From the NCBI GenBank assembly GCA_035048815.1, contig JAUCBN010000037.1, forward strand, positions 13,606,001 to 13,670,000: 64,000 bases of DNA, read 5' to 3'. Of this stretch, positions 12,274 to 23,656 are shown piece after piece. The first letter of the stretch is position 1; each line of letters starts with the position of its first letter. The stretch is from Abelmoschus esculentus. Its lineage: Eukaryota; Streptophyta; Magnoliopsida; Malvales; Malvaceae. The translations under genes were made by a program, and so were the position numbers. The notes under the pieces are model-generated. The model ran no database searches and had not been told where the DNA came from. It saw only the letters and a list, made by a program, of their open reading frames with translations.

Positions 12274-12452
12274 TTATAATCAGGGTTCATTAGAAGTGAC
12301 CGCTTTACATACCGAAGAATTTTGAGCAGGATCATCATGCCAACATTTCTTGATCAGGTTCATTATAATCAGGGTTCATTAGAAGTGACCGCTTTACATG
12401 CGGAACTAGGCCTTTGAGCAGGATCATCATGCCAACATTTCTTGATCAGGTT
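12274..12452 (-). repeat. tandem duplication (~89 bp) inside kinase pseudogene
   Basis: TTATAATCAGGGTTCATTAG...TTTCTTGATCAGGTT appears at 12274-12360 and again at 12363-12451. The copies differ in the middle: one retains codons for PAQRPSS, the other jumps directly to ILRYVKR. This is consistent with unequal exchange plus internal deletion. Confidence 0.8.
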
Positions 12453-13863
12453 TGTTGTGGGTTTCGGTGGCTTGAAAGGAAACAATGGTCTCTCCCCTGC
12501 CCTTATGTTTCGCCCCATTTTTCCCCTTGAAGATGGCCATCTTCAAATGGGACTTCTCCAGTTAGAAGCTGAAAGCAGATCATTCCGAAACTAATACACA
12601 TCTGCTCTTTCAGTGAACTTTAAATTGAAATTCCCTTTACTTGCTGTATGTTCTAGCTCCTCTAGAACCTCTGCTCTGGTGCATGCCAAATGAATGACTG
12701 CGGTTCATTGTGGTTCTTTTCCGTGCTCTTTTGTGGTATGGAAGACAAGCCGAATCCTGAAACTTTTGCCTGCATGTACCCCTTCTGGAGACGTTCCTCT
12801 CAACTTAACATGAATGCTGGAAGGATTTAAATCACCATGGTAGATTTTATTTGAGTGCAGATATTCCATTCCCCTAGCAATCTGAAGCATTAGATCAACA
12901 GCAACCGGAAAACAAAATGTTCGCTTTTTCGTGCCTATGCAGTCGCAGAGGCTTTTATTTAGTTCCATGAGCAAAGGCATTCCTTCTTTTCGTCGTCGGT
13001 GAATCCGCGAAGGAAATGCAGTATGTTTGGGTGGGAAAGAGATAATAAAGAATAAATATCAGAAGCTACTGCTTCTACATCTGCAATTATGTGTATCATA
13101 ACAAAGTTTTCACCTAACCAGCAAACCTCGTTGTATTGACTCCCATTTCCAATTCGCCGTATCACCTGATAGTCATTCGATCCTACTAGGATCAAGCTCG
13201 GTAAAAGCTTCCTCAACGACTCCGAACTACCTAGGTTTCTCCAAAGCAAATCTGCAAGTTTTCTCTCATGCCTTCTCAACCCGAAGTTTTCCTTTTCCTG
13301 GATTTTGTTTCGAAGTATCCACCTATCTTCTTTCCAAACACTGTCCATCCTACTGCAGAAGTCTTGAGTAACAAGGTACTGCTTTGCAAATCACCATTGA
13401 AAAATTTGAGAATCGATCCATTCTTTATGGTACTTGTTCGAGTACCGCCGTTTCTTCTTTTGCATTTCACCTTGTTCTCAACCGGACAGTTCAGCTGCGG
13501 ATTTGATTGCTTCAATAACAACCAGAATGCAGGGATATGCAACTCGACGCAATCCGAATTCTGGTACTGAAATATGTCTTTAACCCACCAGTCTTTGGTT
13601 TCCAAGCTTTCCTTGATGTAGGCTTCCCCTTGTTTGAAAATCCTGTGGAGCTCCTTCAATGGCATCTCAAGAACTTTCCATTTCATGTTCCTTTCTTCAA
13701 ATCTGAGGCTCACTCTTATTTCTTCTGATATCGAGTTGTACGCAGAATCTAGCATATCGAGCAACAGAACGCATTGCCTCCGGTTGATTTCGATGTTGTC
13801 ATGAAAAACCATTAATGCCTTCAAACTTCCTAAAGCCTCCCCTATCTGCCGGAATTGCTCCAT

Positions 13864-15024
13864 TTTGGTCTGAAAACCAGGAGGCTCTATAGTCTATCCT
13901 AAGAGGGTATAAGCCTAAAGCCATGCCAATATTTATGTTCACCATGAATACGAATTAATAAATAAGAATATATATTACTATATAATCACGTCAGAACATG
14001 AGGGACAGGATTTCACGTGTAGTTCATTTAGAATTGGATTATATTCAAGTCGATTAATTCTTTTAATAATTAAATAATGTTCATACTATAATACAAATTT
14101 AAAGTCATCGTAAAAACTACATAAAAAATTGGAGTACAATATTTAAAAGAAAAAAAACTTGTGCAATATTGCACTAGTTTCACCGCAGAAGAAATAACAA
14201 TATGATGTGTGAACTCATTTCGATGAATAAATTGTGTTATTCAAAAAAAAATCTGTAAAAAAATCTGATTTTAATTGAATAATTTTATAAATTTTATAAA
14301 TTTGAGTTGTAAAATAAAACTTTGAATATTTTAAAATTTTAGTAATTAGTGAATCAATTTTTGAGTTTAAGTTGAGTCTCTCAATTTTGTTATACAAAAA
14401 TAAAGATATATATAGTATATAATTATAGAGAGTGATTTAAATTTAAACCAAACCAATTAGTAATATAACGTGATAAATATTTATAATTAAATTTGATCAA
14501 AAACATGAGCAATTTGATTTAAATTTTATAAACTCGACTCGACTTGAATGAAAAAAAATAAGTTATAAAAAAACTCGTCAATCCAATTAACTCAAAATTT
14601 TTAAACTAATCTTAATTAATAAAAAGTTTTATAAACTCGATTTAAATTAAAAAATAAATAAATAAAATTTAAATTAAAAGCTCATTGATTAAAATAAGAA
14701 TTGAATATAATAATAAGATTAATTTTTATAAAAAATAAAAATTTATTCTCTAAAATAGATATTGTAAAAAAATTACAAAACATAAATATAAACCATAAAA
14801 TAACCTTATATTTTAGTAAATAAACAACTTAACTGATTAAAAAAAATTAACTCAATTCAATCGAAGAAAATTACCCCTACAAATCCTAATCACCGACTAA
14901 AACGGGGCGGCCCAAATGCGACGGCATTTTGCTTCTATGAAGTGATCACCGCTCCAATGGTGGACGCTCTCTCTCTGTCGCAGAACTAGATGGCAAAGCT
15001 TCCCGCGGATTGGAAGAAGTGAAC
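13864..15024. other. AT-rich intergenic DNA and transporter promoter
   Basis: 14040-14880 is extremely AT-rich with no recognisable feature. The last ~130 bp (GACGGCATTTTGCTTCTATG onward) is the likely 5' leader of the transporter gene. Confidence 0.45.
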
Positions 15025-18000
15025 ATGAAGTGGTATTTTGTAGCTCTTCTCCTCACCCTCCTCACCAGTTCTCAGGTCAGTCTTTTCTTTTCTTGTACTT
15101 CAAACTCTGGTAGTTTAATTCTCCTTCTTCGTTTTTACTTTTCGCACTCTCCTCCCTAAATTCCTTAACCCTAATCGCCAAAAATAGCGATTAGATCTAA
15201 ATACAGTCTATTGTTTGGCAGGGGATATTAACAACTCTATCGCAAAGCAATGGAAAATATAAATATGATTACGCCACCGTTCCTTTCCTTGCCGAGGTTT
15301 TCAAGGTACTTTTTAAATTTCCGTTGAACTTTCTTAATTTTAGATCTGAAAATGGATTGCTGATTCTGTATTATTTTGTTTTTTGTTGCAGCTTATTGTG
15401 TCAAGTGTTTTTCTATGGAGAGAGTGTAGGAATTCGCCTCCTCCAAAAATGACAACGGATTGGAAAACTGTTCGATTGTTCCCTATTCCGTCTGTCATTT
15501 ACTTGATCCATAATAATGTCCAATTCGCTACTCTTACGTATGTCGATACTTCCACGTACCAGATAATGGGCAATTTGAAGATTGTTACGACTGGAATTTT
15601 ATTCAGGTACCTATCTATCGGTCTTTGTATTTGAAATTTTGAACTCTCTTTCTATGTACCTAGCAGCATTTGACGTCGATAGTGTTCTCTTGAGTTAGCA
15701 GATACTTTTGTTTCATGATTTAGGTTGTTTCTTAAGAAGAAGCTTTCTAATCTACAGTGGATGGCGATCATTCTATTGGCAGTTGGAACAACCACGAGTC
15801 AGGTGCTTGAGTTGTCTAATTAAACCATATACGTATTGTACTGTGTTTTGTGCTAAATTGACTTGTGATTCAAGAAAAAGTTATGGATGATTCAAATTTC
15901 ACAAATCACTAGAAAGCTTTGAAGCCTGCTTAATATGTTTTGATGTTGGAAAATTAATGTATTTTGGCCTCTCAAACTTGAATCCCATGTGAGAAATGAG
16001 AAACCAAGAAATGGTTTTACTAGATCTGGAACAAGTATAGTGAGATCAACTAAGAAATAAGTTGGAAGAACTAGTTAATGTGATAATTTTCTTTGCTAGT
16101 AGTAAAGTGAATAAATGCTTCAGTAAATTTGATGCATTGTCGAAATTTTAAGAAATGAAAGAAAAAAAAGGAGAGGGAGGATCTGAAGGGATGACAAGGA
16201 TCAACAACTTGATTAAGAATGCAACATCTATTTGTTGGAAGCTTTTGTACCTCTTAGGGCCCATGACATATGCTCTTGAAACAGTCTATCTCCTTGAAAC
16301 TTTTATAACTTCTTGGTTTCTCTTGGTGTGAGCTCTTTTCTGTTAATAATTTAGTGAAGTATAATCATAGCTTTCACAATTCAAATTAGCCTTCTTTCTT
16401 AATTTTATTAAGGTCAAAGGTTGTGGAGAGGCTTCATGCGATTCCCTCTTCTCGGCACCAATCCAAGGATACATGTTAGGAATGTTGTCTGCTTGTCTTT
16501 CGGCATTGGCTGGTGTGTACACGGAGTTCTTGATGAAGAAGAACAATGATAGCTTATACTGGCAGAATGTACAGTTGTACACGTAGGTTCCTTTCTTCTT
16601 CTTCTTCTTCTTCTTCTTCTTCTTCTTCTTCTTCTTTATTATCATCATTGTTTGTGCATACGCAAAGTTTTCATTGCCTTGTTATTCGAGGGGAATATTA
16701 CTTTGAATATAAAATATCGCTTGCCTAGTTGGTTTTTCTAATCTTAAATGTCACCAATTTATGTGCATTAGTTCCATCCATTCAAAGTAATTAACATTAT
16801 TGCTGATTGATTAATTTTGATTTGACATTCTTCTTCCAGGTTTGGTGCAATCTTCAACATGGCATGGCTTGTATTCGATGATTTTAGAGCTGATTTTGAG
16901 AGAGGACCTTGGTGGCAACGGCTGTTTAATGGGTACAGCATCACAACTTGGATGGTTGTGCTAAATCTAGGTTCTTCTGGGCTTTTGGTTTCGTGGATAA
17001 TGAAATATGCTGACAATATAGTCAAGGTACCTTCTTAACCACTCTTGATTATGTGTATGGTTGTCTGTGCATAGGCTGGTAAATGTCATATTGTCAATAG
17101 ATTCTCTGTGTTTTATTTTCTGAACCTGGAGATTTCTCCTTGATGTATGCTTAAATTTTGAGCTGCTTTGTGATTGTTTGAAATTTTGGATATAATTCCT
17201 CTTTTTCTTTTTTGACGTTTAACTTGTTTTTACTTGTTCATTCAGGTGTATTCTACATCAATGGCCATGCTATTGACAATGATTCTATCCGTGTTCCTCT
17301 TCAGTTTCAAGCCAACACTTCAGGTAGGCTTCCTTGCTGCAGTATGACTAAGATATCCGGCCCTTAATTTGATATCTAAATGTGTTATTGTGGTTAATAT
17401 TCATCTTGGATATAGGCATGTCCAAGGGTTGAGCTACTTTTGACAACAGTTTTCAATTCAAGCTCAAATCACTATTCATTAATTAAAAGATATATTTTAT
17501 TTAAATTTAATTACAATGTATAAATTAGAATATAAAACCCTTTTTAATACTTCAATATCGTGTAACAGTAATATGGGATTTTGGACTGGGAATAAGTGAA
17601 GTGAAAAAGCTTTTGCCCCGGTTTGCCGTGTTTGAAGGGCAAGTCTACCTGGATGTAGCCATTATATTTATTTTCTTTTCAGCTTTGAGTTGCATAGTTA
17701 ATGAAAAATTCCCTCTCACACTGTCCATAATGTTTAGCAATGATAGACTGAACTAGATACCAATCCCCTAATTTGGTCTCTTATGTGTGTTATTTCCATA
17801 GTGTTCTACACCTGGATGTTGGTGTTAAATTTATGTTTTGCTGGGCTCTTAGTTTTAGTTTTAGTTTCATGGTTAACCAGAAATGTTCCACTCATAGACG
17901 CGTGGATAATCCGATATTTTATCAACTTGTCAGATGATCTATGGGTTATCCTGCATGTTTCAGTTATTTTTATGTGAAAATGGTTCTTCAAACATACAGA

Positions 18001-18235
18001 AGCCTTTTTCAGGGCTCCTCCTACAGTTATGCTGCCAGTTTTATTTGGCAATTATTTAATTGTTGATTTTTTTTTCTTGGCATTCTTTCAGCTTTTCTTG
18101 GGAATCATTATTTGCATGATGTCATTACATATGTACTTTGCACCTCCAAGCATGCTTGTTGGCTTGCCTCCAACAGTTAGATCAGATCCAGAGAGCCTTG
18201 TCGCCATTCCAGTTGATCATAAAACAGATTCATGA
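15025..18235 (+). CDS. CMP-sialic acid transporter-like Golgi nucleotide-sugar transporter
   Basis: Eight exons: 15025-15075, 15222-15305, 15392-15606, 15724-15802, 16413-16582, 16840-17026, 17246-17323, 18092-18235 (1,008 nt, 335 aa), close to the family's usual length. Members are ten-helix Golgi antiporters of the NST/drug-metabolite superfamily. The hydrophobic N-terminus MKWYFVALLLTLLTSSQ, the stretch LIHNNVQFATLTYVDTSTYQ, QIMGNLKIVTTGILFR, GVYTEFLMKK, and the C-terminal ILSVFLFSFKPTLQLFLGI are characteristic. Plant members resemble Arabidopsis At5g41760. Plants contain little or no sialic acid, so the true substrate may be another nucleotide sugar. The start is the first ATG of the conserved MKWY. 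No lesion was seen. A TTC microsatellite begins 11 bp after the exon-5 donor. Confidence 0.9.
16594..16636 (+). repeat. (TTC)n microsatellite in transporter intron 5
   Basis: About 14 TTC/CTT units lie immediately downstream of the intron-5 donor, giving a pyrimidine-rich tract next to a splice site. Confidence 0.9.
17812..17882 (+). other. possible decayed copy of exon 6 inside intron 7
   Basis: The stretch reads TWMLVLNLCFAGLLV...SWL, close to TTWMVVLNLGSSGLLVSWI encoded in exon 6, with matching nucleotides over about 50 bases (CTGGATG-TTG-TGTTAAAT). It is not needed in the spliced gene. A chance match of hydrophobic codons is possible. Confidence 0.35.
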
Positions 18236-19554
18236 CCATCAGCATCTTTTCTGAAGTATGTAATTCTTTTTCAATTCTCCTATAAAAAGAAAATGGAATT
18301 TATTGACAGATTATTCGTCAATTAGTAATTTAGTTAGACATTTTATTTATTATCTCTTGCATGAAACTGTGCATTTTCAAATATGAATTATGAGAGAAAA
18401 AAAAAGAAAAAAAACTTGTTTGTTCAACATTGATTCAAATGAAGATTCATTCCCTTTGTTTTGTGGGGTGGCCTGCCGTTTCATGCCTTGTAAAGAGAAT
18501 TATGCATTTTTGCACTGGATTAATAAATTGAAAGCAACTATATCTTGACTGAGCCTCTACTTATATTGTTCTGTTATCGTAGCTATCGACGTCTATGGTT
18601 CTTTCCAAACCACCGTACGTGGCTGATATTTGTTTTTTCACAAACTTTTAGCTGCAGCTTTGTTAACAACAATGCAGTGACCAGGTGTCGCCACAAATCG
18701 TTTCGTCGTTTCAAGGTTGGTATCGAGTGCTGTTCAATTGGTGTGATTAATGACCTGAAACAACTATTTTTTGTACACTGATGAAAGTAGGTAAACATGG
18801 AATGCGTAGATGATTTTAAATGTGTTCATGAGCTAGTTGTTCAGTAGCATTAATATGGTCCTAGTACCGTTATGACTCTTTGTCTGCAAGGTGGGTGGAA
18901 CTGATGTCTTCGTGTTCCCCTATCCCTATCATTGATTCATTAAATTGGACGTTATATTTTTACCCTTTGTCTTATTTCATTATTGATACAGAAGTTTAGA
19001 AAGTATCTCAGATTGAGTCTTTAGGTTCGTCCAATGGCCTGCTTTGTTACTTCATCAACTATAACACTTCTCTTCTAACATCATAATTTTATATAATAAA
19101 ACAAATAAGAGGATTTAAAAATTAGATTTACGATTTAGAATTTAGTAGTTATGAACACTATAGCGCTAACTGGCGCTGATAGATATAAAAAGCCAAAAAG
19201 GCATCATTTTTCTATAATTTCTGTGTGTGTTTTTAATTACATGAAATGCAAATAAATTTTATCATGTATATTGAAAATACTATTAAATTATAAATCAATA
19301 TTATTATACCATTAAATTTAAATTTTAGTTTCAATTAAGCACTTCACCATTAATTATATAACGGATTATACGATATCTTAGGCATTAAATTTAAAAATAC
19401 AATAAAAAGATTTAAACAAAAGAACTCTAAAATGGACAGCTAGCACTTAACCATCAACCAACTTAGAATCTTATAATATATTTAATTAAATCCTAAACTT
19501 CAATCTTAAACTTTACAAATTCAAACATTAAATTCTAAATGAAAATATTATTTA
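18236..19554. other. transporter 3' flank and AT-rich spacer
   Basis: 18236-18560 is probably 3' UTR and flank. The rest is AT-rich with no gene recognised. Confidence 0.45.
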
Positions 19555-19869
19555 GGGTAAACTACATAAATAGTCCTCTGATTATGTTCTGATTATCTTT
19601 TATATCCCTTAACTATCATAAGTTACAAATTGATTCCACGACTTGAAAATTATAACAAATTGGTCCGATGCCGTTAAAAAATTAATGGTTGATGACATGG
19701 CAGTTAATATAAATTGATATAATTATATAATTAGTCCTCAAGTTCTATACTTATTTTTATTTGACCCTAATTTTAATAATCTATCAATTTAGTCCCATTT
19801 TACCACCCTTTTCTTCTTACTTTTTATCCATTTATATAAACTAGGGATGTAAAAACAGTTACTCGGATG

Positions 19870-20120
19870 AGTTTCAGGTCGGGTACTGTCAGGTCGGGTA
19901 AAATCGGAAACAGGTCATTTCAGGTTGATTGGATGTTTTGACTCAATTCGGGTCGGGTGCGGGTCCATTTCAGGTCGGATCCATTTCAGGTCGGGTTGAA
20001 ACGGTTTGGGTCCAAATCGGATAATTGACAGTTTCATTTCAGGTCAGGTAGATTTCAGGTCGGGTTCATTTTAGTTCGGTTGCATTTCAGGTCGGGTTCA
20101 TTTCAAGTCGGTTTTGTTTT
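19870..20120 (+). repeat. left subterminal GGTCGGGT cluster of hAT
   Basis: Many copies of CAGGTCGGGT and variants (CAGGTCGGATCC, TTTCAGGTC) occur. In hAT elements such as Ac, clustered subterminal motifs are transposase-binding sites. Confidence 0.7.
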
Positions 20121-20699
20121 AGGTCAAATTAATTTTAATTTTATATTCATATTAATTTAAATTATTAATTTTGATTTTGTATTAATACGTAAAAAACGAA
20201 TAAATATTAGACCATAAAGTAAAAGATTAAAATTTGAAATTTAAAAAAACCAACATTAACTTGTAAGGACTCAATTACAAAAATTAAAAATTAGAAATAT
20301 TAAAATTAATTAAAAAAATCATTAATAATTATTTAAAAATAAATAACTTGTAAGTTATAACTTATAAGGATTAAATTACAAAGTTATAACTTAATAATAA
20401 TTAAAAGTATTAAAAATTTCTTTAATACAATATAAATTTATAATTATACTATAATTTAATATATTTCAAAAATTAAAAATAAATTTTAGACGATATATAA
20501 AATTTATACTATAAAGGAAATAATAGTATATATAAAATTAATACTATATAAGAAATTTATACTATATAAAGAAAATATACTAGATATGGAGTAATACTAT
20601 AATTGGACTAATATTATTTTTAGAAGTAAAATAATACTATAATAAAGAATAATACTATTTATGGCATAATAGCATTTATGGAATCATACTATTTTTGCA

Positions 20700-21960
20700 A
20701 ATAAAATAATATTATAAATGAATTAATATTATCTCTCTATATATATGAAAAATAAAATTATAATAAATATTAAAATATGGTATACATTACACTAAATATT
20801 ATCTATATATATATTGATATATGTATAATTGTATATACGTATATATAATATATATCATATTCATATATCATATATGTATGTAAGTATGTTACATCAATAT
20901 GTACATAACATAACTACATTAGCATAAGTGATAATAAGTACATTCTAACAAGTAACAATTATTAATTTGTAGTTTAGTATATATATATATATATGTATAT
21001 ATACATTAGTATATATTACATTATAATATGTATGTTATATAATATAATATGTAAATATAATATGTATGTTATATAAATATGTAATTATAATTTATATATA
21101 TATGTATATATACATTAGTATATAGTACATGTATAATGTATATATTAATATATATAATGTATCATGTAAGTTATAATCTATATATATATAATGTATTATA
21201 TATATGTATGTTATATTGTTATATGTATATATATAATATATTATACATATATCATACATGTTATTATGTTAACATGTATATTAATTTTTAATATATGTAT
21301 TAATATATAATATTAGTAGTTTAGTACATGTATTATATATATGTATTAATGTATGTTAATAACTTAATGTCACATGTATTAGACTATTAGTACACTATAC
21401 ATAATTACATTGATATTTATACATATGTATGTTATGTTAAATTATTAATAATGTAAATATGTAATGTTATATACTTATAGTTATATGTATATGTATTATA
21501 TATATTAATATATATGTATGTAATATGTATTATGTATATGTATATGTATTATAGATTCATAGTATTATATTTATACATATATACATTATATATAATATAT
21601 CATACATACATATTTATTTTAAATGTATATATATATGTATCAATTATCATAATATACATATATATAATTTATAATATGTATTATATCATATATATAACAT
21701 ATTATAATTCATATTTAATATGTACATATTAATATATATTAAGTTATATTATACATATTTAATATGTATATATTAATATATATTTAATATGTATATATCA
21801 TATATAAATACTATATATTATACATACTATAAAATATATAAATACTATATAATACTTAATATACACATAGTATATAAATTAAATACTATATAATATACAC
21901 ATACTATACAATAATACAAATACTATATAAATTAAATACTATATAATAATATAGTGATTA
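20700..21960. repeat. TA-rich low-complexity block
   Basis: Dense ATATGTATATATA-type sequence, mostly A and T for over 1 kb with no coding potential; likely unstable replication-slippage DNA inside the hAT. Confidence 0.8.
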
Positions 21961-22102
21961 AATTAAAAAAAATAAAAATTTTGGGTTAATTTTAAACGAA
22001 TTAGGACCCATTTGTAATAAATTAAAACTAACATGGATGACTTGAATAATTAGACGCGACCCAATTAAAAACACGCGGATCTTCTTGACCCGACCCACTC
22101 AC

Positions 22103-22110
22103 TATATAAA
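22103..22110 (+). promoter_or_regulatory. TATA box of hAT transposase gene
   Basis: CACTATATAAACCC is followed by a CT-rich leader (CTCTCTCTC at about 22150), the layout of a plant pol II promoter. It lies upstream of the transposase leader exons. Confidence 0.55.
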
Positions 22111-22494
22111 CCCAAAAATCAGGCTGAAGGATCACTTTTTCATTTCTTTTTCTCTCTCTCTTATTTCTGCCGAAATTTCTCTCTCATTCTCTCTCTAAAT
22201 CCTCTGTCTTCTCTCTAGAATAACACCCAATTTCCCAGAAAACTTGTGTTTTTTCGATTGAAACACAAGTTTTTCTTCATTGTTCTTCATTGTTCTTCAG
22301 ATGTTCTTCATTGTTCATCTGATATTCATCCCAAAAGCCTCTCAGATCTTTCACAAACATCAAATCCTCTCCAAAAGGTGTTTCTACTCGATCTAACACC
22401 CTTTCTCTCAAGAACACAAACCTTGTTCTTCCCAAATCCATCTCAGATCTTCAATAAAAACTCAATCATTTCCTAACCTGTTTGTCTTCAATCA

Positions 22495-22612
22495 AACCCC
22501 AAACCCCAAACCCCAATCCTAAACCCTAAACCCTAAACCCTAAACCCTTAAACCCTAAACCCTAAACCCAAAACCCTTAAACCCTTAAACCCTAAACCCT
22601 AAACCCAAACAT
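22495..22612 (+). repeat. interstitial telomere-like CCCTAAA array in hAT leader
   Basis: About 15 units of AAACCCTA and near variants (AAACCCC, AAACCCTTA) are in tandem. This is the Arabidopsis-type plant telomere repeat on the C-rich strand, located within the transcribed leader of the transposon. Confidence 0.85.
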
Positions 22613-22619
22613 TAACCCT

Positions 22620-23656
22620 TATGATCCCTAAACCTTAAACCTTTCTGATCTCCAAACCCCAAACCCTTCAACTTCTTATCCCTTCGTATTCCTTCCAGAA
22701 GCTTCAACCTTTCAGATACATATCCCTTCGTATTTTGTGTAAGTTCATTTAATTTCTTTTATTTCCTTTTTCATATTCATTGCAAATATTAATTATGTTT
22801 ATTTTTTTCAGGTGTTGGTATTCTGTGAAAGTTTATATTCTGTGAATCTGTTCTGTAAGTGTTGGTATTCTTTTGTTTTTTCGGATTCTTATCTCTTCTT
22901 TTTATCACTGTAAGTGTTCGTATTCTTCCTGTTAATATTCATGGTTCTGTTGGTTTATTGGTTTACTGTTTTTTGGTTGGTTTTTCATCCCATGTTCACT
23001 GTTTTTTGTTGGTTGTTCTTTGTTATTTTTTTTTGTTCATTCCATGTTTACTGGTTTTTTGTTTATTGTTCCTATCTCTGTAAATGGTTTAATCCGAGTA
23101 TATGGGCTGGACTACCCGACCTGCGATGCTACTGGTGTCAAAAGAGGTTTCTAAAGGACCTCATGGACTGGTTTAACAACGCCAAGTACAAGGATTAAAC
23201 CTTTCTTTAGGTATTAGGATTTGTTTGCTTTGGGTATGTTATATTTTAAATTATGTTCTTCTTTGAAATTATCATTATTTTGAGTTTTATGTTTATGTTT
23301 ATGTTTATGTACTTTTTTTAATATGTTTTATATATTCTATTTATTTGGTTCTGTCATGGTTTATATTCTGAAAATGATTATGTTTATCATTGTTATTCTG
23401 ATATATTTTATGTTCTGTTCTCCTTTGAAATTATCATTATTTTGGTTGTGACTGATATATTTGTTTATTTGAAATTATCATTATTTTGTTTGTTTATACT
23501 CTGGAAATGATTATGTTTATGCTTGTTTTCTGTTCTTTGAATATGTTTTATATATAATGTTTATCACTGTTATTTGTTTGTTTGTTCTCTGTTTTTTAAT
23601 ATTTTTTATTTATCTGCCCTTATTTTTTATTTATTTATTATCTAACAAAATCTATA
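22620..23656 (+). other. hAT leader region, probably with leader introns
   Basis: T-rich sequence with repeated TTCTGTAAGTGTTGGTATTC-like phrases and possible donors (CTGTAAGT). A GC-richer island at 23090-23200 reads WAGLPDLRCYWCQKRFLKD in one frame; I do not recognise it. Confidence 0.35.

Larger units (their letters stand above)
11539..13863 (-). pseudogene. DUF1221 plant protein kinase pseudogene
   Basis: Homologous to the Arabidopsis At1g64300/At5g41730 kinase family. The N-terminal DUF1221 domain opens at 13863 (MEQFRQIGEALGSLKALMV). The kinase region includes YQVIRRIGNG, LSHPNILHFLRGF, LQIARGMEYLHSNKIYHGD (HGD in place of HRD) and a frameshifted SGFGLSS in the DFG position. The tail exon (11539-11800) follows an intron with donor at about 11929. 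Lesions: a frame break near 13530; in-frame TGA at about 13491 and 13397; a frame change near 12965 (TDDEKKECL to LLMELNKSL); another near 12760; a 5-bp duplication in the APE segment near 12665; a TAG after ADVY; and a scrambled duplication at 12274-12452. It faces SPA1 tail-to-tail. With this many lesions in conserved segments it cannot make a full kinase. Confidence 0.88.

Noticed and set aside
16594..16636. Frame break in transporter caused by the TTC run
   Set aside because: The run starts 11 bp beyond the donor and is spliced out.
21514..21732. 72-codon Tyr/Ile-rich ORF
   Set aside because: Pure by-product of TATATG repeats.
22246..22476. 76-codon ORF in the hAT leader
   Set aside because: Phe/Leu/Ser-rich product of a CT-rich leader; no homology, and it lies upstream of the real transposase exons.
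22495..22612. Chromosome end or telomere-fusion scar
   Set aside because: The array is short, degenerate and inside a complete transposon; it is better explained as part of the element.
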